DNA from: Paludibacteraceae bacterium
GTDB taxonomy: Bacteria; Bacteroidota; Bacteroidia; Bacteroidales; Paludibacteraceae
DNA: 64,000 nucleotides
Direction of reading: 5' to 3'
Assembly: GCA_017439235.1 (NCBI GenBank)
Contig: JAFSJN010000017.1
Span: forward strand, 62,001 to 126,000
Shown here: positions 61,818-64,000 of the stretch, one piece after another
How the letters are laid out: each line of letters opens with the position of its first letter
Position numbering within the stretch: the stretch's first letter is position 1
Translations under genes and position numbers: made by a program
The notes under the pieces: model-generated
Told to the model about the DNA's origin: nothing
What the model saw: the letters and a program-made list of their open reading frames with translations, nothing else
Database searches by the model: none

Positions 61818-63492
61818 GGGCTACAGTGGGGGATATAGTACGTAAAATATTTTCCGGACAGGGTACGCGGTTGGGGCCTGTGGGGTGATCCCATTGGTTG
61901 CGTTTGAATTGTCCGTTCTCCTCTTTGCGTTCTACGCCGTCCAGGTATTTGGTGAACAGGTATATACGCAACTCGCTCCAGCGGTCGAAAGCCTGTTGCG
62001 CCATCTCCAACGAGAATGAGGTCAACTTGCGGCGTATGGTAGCATCGTCTATGCCTTCTTCGGTATCGGCTTTCAGGAAGTCGTCTATGGCATCTACGCG
62101 GGCATTAAACATATCATCCAAGGCGGCGCGCACGCGGTCTACATCGGGTTTCATACGCTCATATTTGGTGTACACCCAGTTGGCGGTGATGTTCCATAAC
62201 CACCATGCTGAGGTGGGCGAATAGGTGTACATATCGCCGTTGTCGGCGCGGTACATATCGGGACACTCGGTCATGCGGCAGTATAGGGGTACATATACGC
62301 TCAGTGCTGCATCGTCAACGCCGAACCAGAAGATACCCTCTCTGCCCGGACGGGCTTGCGCTACGAACGAGCAGGCGGTCTGCTGCGTAGCGGTAGGACG
62401 GGCGTACCAGTATTTGGTGCTATCCAGCGTGTAGGTCAGCCCGCCGTAACGCAGTTTGGTGTTCCATATACCGGCTCCCGGACCCTTGGTGATGTCGAGC
62501 AGGGTGCCTTCGTATTGGTCGCGCATGCAGTCTTTCAGGTCCTGCGCACTCACCTTGCGGTTGGGACGGAAATAGAGCGGCATCGGCTCACCGGCGTCCT
62601 GGCCGCTGGTGGCTAAGAAGGTGCGCCCGGTGGCGTAGTCGTAGTAGCGGTCCATGTCGTTACTGAAGTGGCGGAAGAAACTCCATACGCGTGCTTCGCA
62701 TACGTATAAGCCCGAGAAGTCGTACGGGTTGTAGGCCTTGGTGAAGTTAAACTCCTCGTCCTTGCCGGCAAAATAACCTTTCTCGCGGGCGAAGGTGATG
62801 ACGTCGCGGTGCCACATTACGGTGCCGTCTTTGGTCTGATAACCTAATTTCGTCTTGCGTTTGGGCGCTTTGACGGGGATCGTCGTCGTGCGTGCCTGGT
62901 TGGCGTGCGCCGATATGCAGTCGTCGGGTATGCGGGAAGCTACCCATACGGCACCTTTCTTACCCGGACCTTTACCTATCATATCCATCAGCCACACCTC
63001 TTGCGTGTCGGCTATCGAGAAACTCTCGCCGTCACTGGCATAACCGTATTCTTCTACTAAGGCGGTCATGCACTCTATGGCCTCGCGGGCGGTGCGGCAG
63101 CGCTCTAAGGCTATCTGCATCAGACTCACATAGTCGATACCGTCGATGATGGTGTCCAATAACTCGTGACGGCCACCCCAGGTCGTCTCGCCGATGATGA
63201 GTTGGTGCTCGTTCATATAACCTACTACGCTGTAGGTGTGAGGCACCTGAGGTATAGTGCGCAGCGGACGCCACGTGTCGCCTTCTCTTACCTCACGCAC
63301 CGCACCCGGCTCATGATCCATGGCGGGGGTGAACTCCAATATGCCGTAGTGACTGTAACTGTCCTGGGCATACGTCACCATCACGCTACCGTCTACCGAT
63401 GCGTCTTTACCTACTATAAAATTTGTGCACGCCCATATACCCGTGCACCCTGCAACCAGCAGGATTAGAGCCAATACAATTCGCTGTTTCAT
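61810..63492 (-). CDS. C69-family dipeptidase
   Basis: 560-residue N-terminal-nucleophile peptidase. A signal peptide ends near GIWA; the next residue, Cys in ACTNFIVGKDASVDGS, is the family nucleophile freed by maturation. NQARTTT near 190 and PTGPNRVPCPE near the C terminus follow. ATG 63492 starts the signal peptide; earlier codons fall in the promoter. First gene of an operon with pepD (8-bp overlap) and preA (11-bp gap), consistent with successive peptide and amino-acid or pyrimidine use. Confidence 0.9.
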   Translation of the reverse strand: MKQRIVLALILLVAGCTGIWACTNFIVGKDASVDGSVMVTYAQDSYSHYGILEFTPAMDHEPGAVREVREGDTWRPLRTIPQVPHTYSVVGYMNEHQLIIGETTWGGRHELLDTIIDGIDYVSLMQIALERCRTAREAIECMTALVEEYGYASDGESFSIADTQEVWLMDMIGKGPGKKGAVWVASRIPDDCISAHANQARTTTIPVKAPKRKTKLGYQTKDGTVMWHRDVITFAREKGYFAGKDEEFNFTKAYNPYDFSGLYVCEARVWSFFRHFSNDMDRYYDYATGRTFLATSGQDAGEPMPLYFRPNRKVSAQDLKDCMRDQYEGTLLDITKGPGAGIWNTKLRYGGLTYTLDSTKYWYARPTATQQTACSFVAQARPGREGIFWFGVDDAALSVYVPLYCRMTECPDMYRADNGDMYTYSPTSAWWLWNITANWVYTKYERMKPDVDRVRAALDDMFNARVDAIDDFLKADTEEGIDDATIRRKLTSFSLEMAQQAFDRWSELRIYLFTKYLDGVERKEENGQFKRNQWDHPTGPNRVPCPENILRTISPTVAHE

Positions 63493-63525
63493 TATCGTGA
63501 TAATTGATTTGTCTGCTTTGCGGTG

Positions 63526-63557
63526 CAAAGGTACAACAAAAATTGCACATACGCAAA
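63526..63557 (-). promoter_or_regulatory. promoter of the C69-pepD-preA operon
   Basis: Minus-strand TTTG (63557-63554) and TACCTTTG (63533-63526), offset 24 nt, ~30-nt leader to ATG 63492. Confidence 0.75.
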
Positions 63558-63820
63558 TTTTTCAGTGTGTTTTTGGCGCTGCAGAATAGAATTCGCTTTT
63601 ATTAGTTATTGACGTGTTTGTCGACGTGCTTCTTGTGTGCTCGGGCGTATGGCGGTTTAAAATCCCGCGAAAGAACTTGTCCTGAGCGGAGAGGAAGCAT
63701 CGCGGCTGCCCTACGAACGCGTTCGTCTTGCAGCAAGCGCATGCTGACGAGCGCATACTGAAAGCCTCTTTATGTTTTAGTGGGCTATCCGGCATTTTAT
63801 TTTTAATTTCTTCCGAAATA
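63541..63820. other. intergenic region with palindrome and direct repeats, no gene assigned
   Basis: Between the two divergent promoters lie ~260 bp that I cannot assign to a gene. It contains a perfect 14-bp palindrome ACGAACGCGTTCGT (63713-63726), a direct repeat AGCGCATGCTGA / AGCGCATACTGA (63736-63747 and 63750-63761, one mismatch, period 14), and GC-rich paired segments (GCGG, GCCGC types). A structured RNA, operator region or gene remnant is possible. Confidence 0.5.
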
Positions 63821-63852
63821 TTTGCATGCGTGCCAATCTTTTTGTAATTTTG
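63821..63852 (+). promoter_or_regulatory. promoter of the last gene in the window
   Basis: TTTG (63821-63824) and TAATTTTG (63845-63852), offset 24 nt. Confidence 0.7.
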
Positions 63853-63864
63853 CACCCGATTCAG

Positions 63865-63895
63865 CTTGTTCCTTTTGACACAAGAAAGGAACAAG
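63865..63895 (+). promoter_or_regulatory. 5'-leader hairpin (perfect 11-bp inverted repeat)
   Basis: CTTGTTCCTTT (63865-63875) and AAAGGAACAAG (63885-63895) with a 9-nt loop, immediately after the predicted transcription start and 4-16 nt before the start codon. It might control translation or bind a regulator; no T run, so not a typical terminator. Confidence 0.6.
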
Positions 63896-63911
63896 TCATA
63901 TGGAGAAGGCC

Positions 63912-64000
63912 ATGAAGATATTTATTAAAGAGAATCGGGAGAACAAAAAGTTCGTCTCGGAAGTGGCAGCTGCTTTGCAAAAAGCCGGGCATCAAGTGTT
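63912..64000 (+). CDS. start of a probable glycosyltransferase (cut by window edge)
   Basis: 29 codons visible: an initial MKIFIKENREN and then FVSEVAAALQKAGHQV, the first strand-helix-strand of many GT-B (GT4-like) glycosyltransferases, where a helix ends in AGHxV. ATG 63912 gives the usual N terminus; ATG 63900 four codons earlier is possible but lies only 4 nt after a hairpin. Too little is present to name a family firmly. Confidence 0.4.
   Translation, partial: MKIFIKENRENKKFVSEVAAALQKAGHQV

Noticed and set aside
63562..63894. 110-codon minus-strand frame in the last intergenic region
   Set aside because: It runs across the plus-strand promoter and leader hairpin and has low-complexity composition; no family likeness.

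Overview
The window is chromosomal DNA of a member of the Bacteroidota, most likely order Bacteroidales. Four things point there. Seventeen promoters fit or approach the Bacteroidota pattern TTTG-N20-TAnnTTTG. There is a PorZ-like type IX secretion protein with a C-terminal sorting domain, and a GldG. There are Bacteroidota-typical families (DUF4861, DUF5683, PorT-like barrel, YfhO, a DUF6242-like lipoprotein). Shine-Dalgarno sequences are scarce. Genes are packed very tightly, often with 1-11 bp overlaps. No rRNA, phage, insertion sequence or CRISPR array was seen.

Layout. 1-7998: end of D-Ala-D-Ala ligase, a prenyl synthase, a folate cyclo-ligase, a lipoprotein, PEP carboxykinase, a candidate small RNA (about 5917-5990), TsaC, a phosphosugar transferase that starts glycan synthesis, and a small XseB. 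7987-12761: ClC channel, Obg, adenylate kinase and HU on the minus strand, then a rhomboid protease. 12770-18759: HD hydrolase, a frameshifted PcrA helicase, DUF1846 and a chromate-transporter pair with a shortened first half. 18750-23918: uridine kinase, then aspartase-RdgB-PorZ. 23919-24568: a scar with short tandem repeats, a RhuM remnant and a nested inverted repeat.

24569-31097 is a plus-strand surface-polysaccharide operon: IspD/TarI-type cytidylyltransferase, SDR, a ThDP enzyme divided over two genes, LicD, WecB, GT32 and GT2. It reads best as a route to a CDP-activated polyol or sugar phosphate that LicD transfers to a glycan. 50556 down to 31054 is a remarkable minus-strand array of 19 genes with no gap above 11 bp. 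It mixes envelope proteins (PpiC, GldG, LysM/binding protein, beta-barrel, lytic transglycosylase), uronate catabolism (KduI, KduD, DUF4861), chromosome partition (ParA, ParB) and a second glycan-precursor group (nucleotidyltransferase, HAD, kinase, nucleotidyltransferase-fold protein, possible glycosyltransferase).

50703-64000: a DMT transporter, tRNA-Ser(GCU), YbeY, a four-gene ketosynthase/ACP/FAD oxidoreductase/FabG cluster that may make a specialised lipid or polyene, a DUF819 membrane protein, alkaline phosphatase, a C69 dipeptidase-PepD-PreA operon, and a 370-bp intergenic region leading to the start of a probable glycosyltransferase. Short tandem repeats with 7-, 9- and 11-bp units occur at five places, three of them in frame inside conserved enzymes or membrane proteins.
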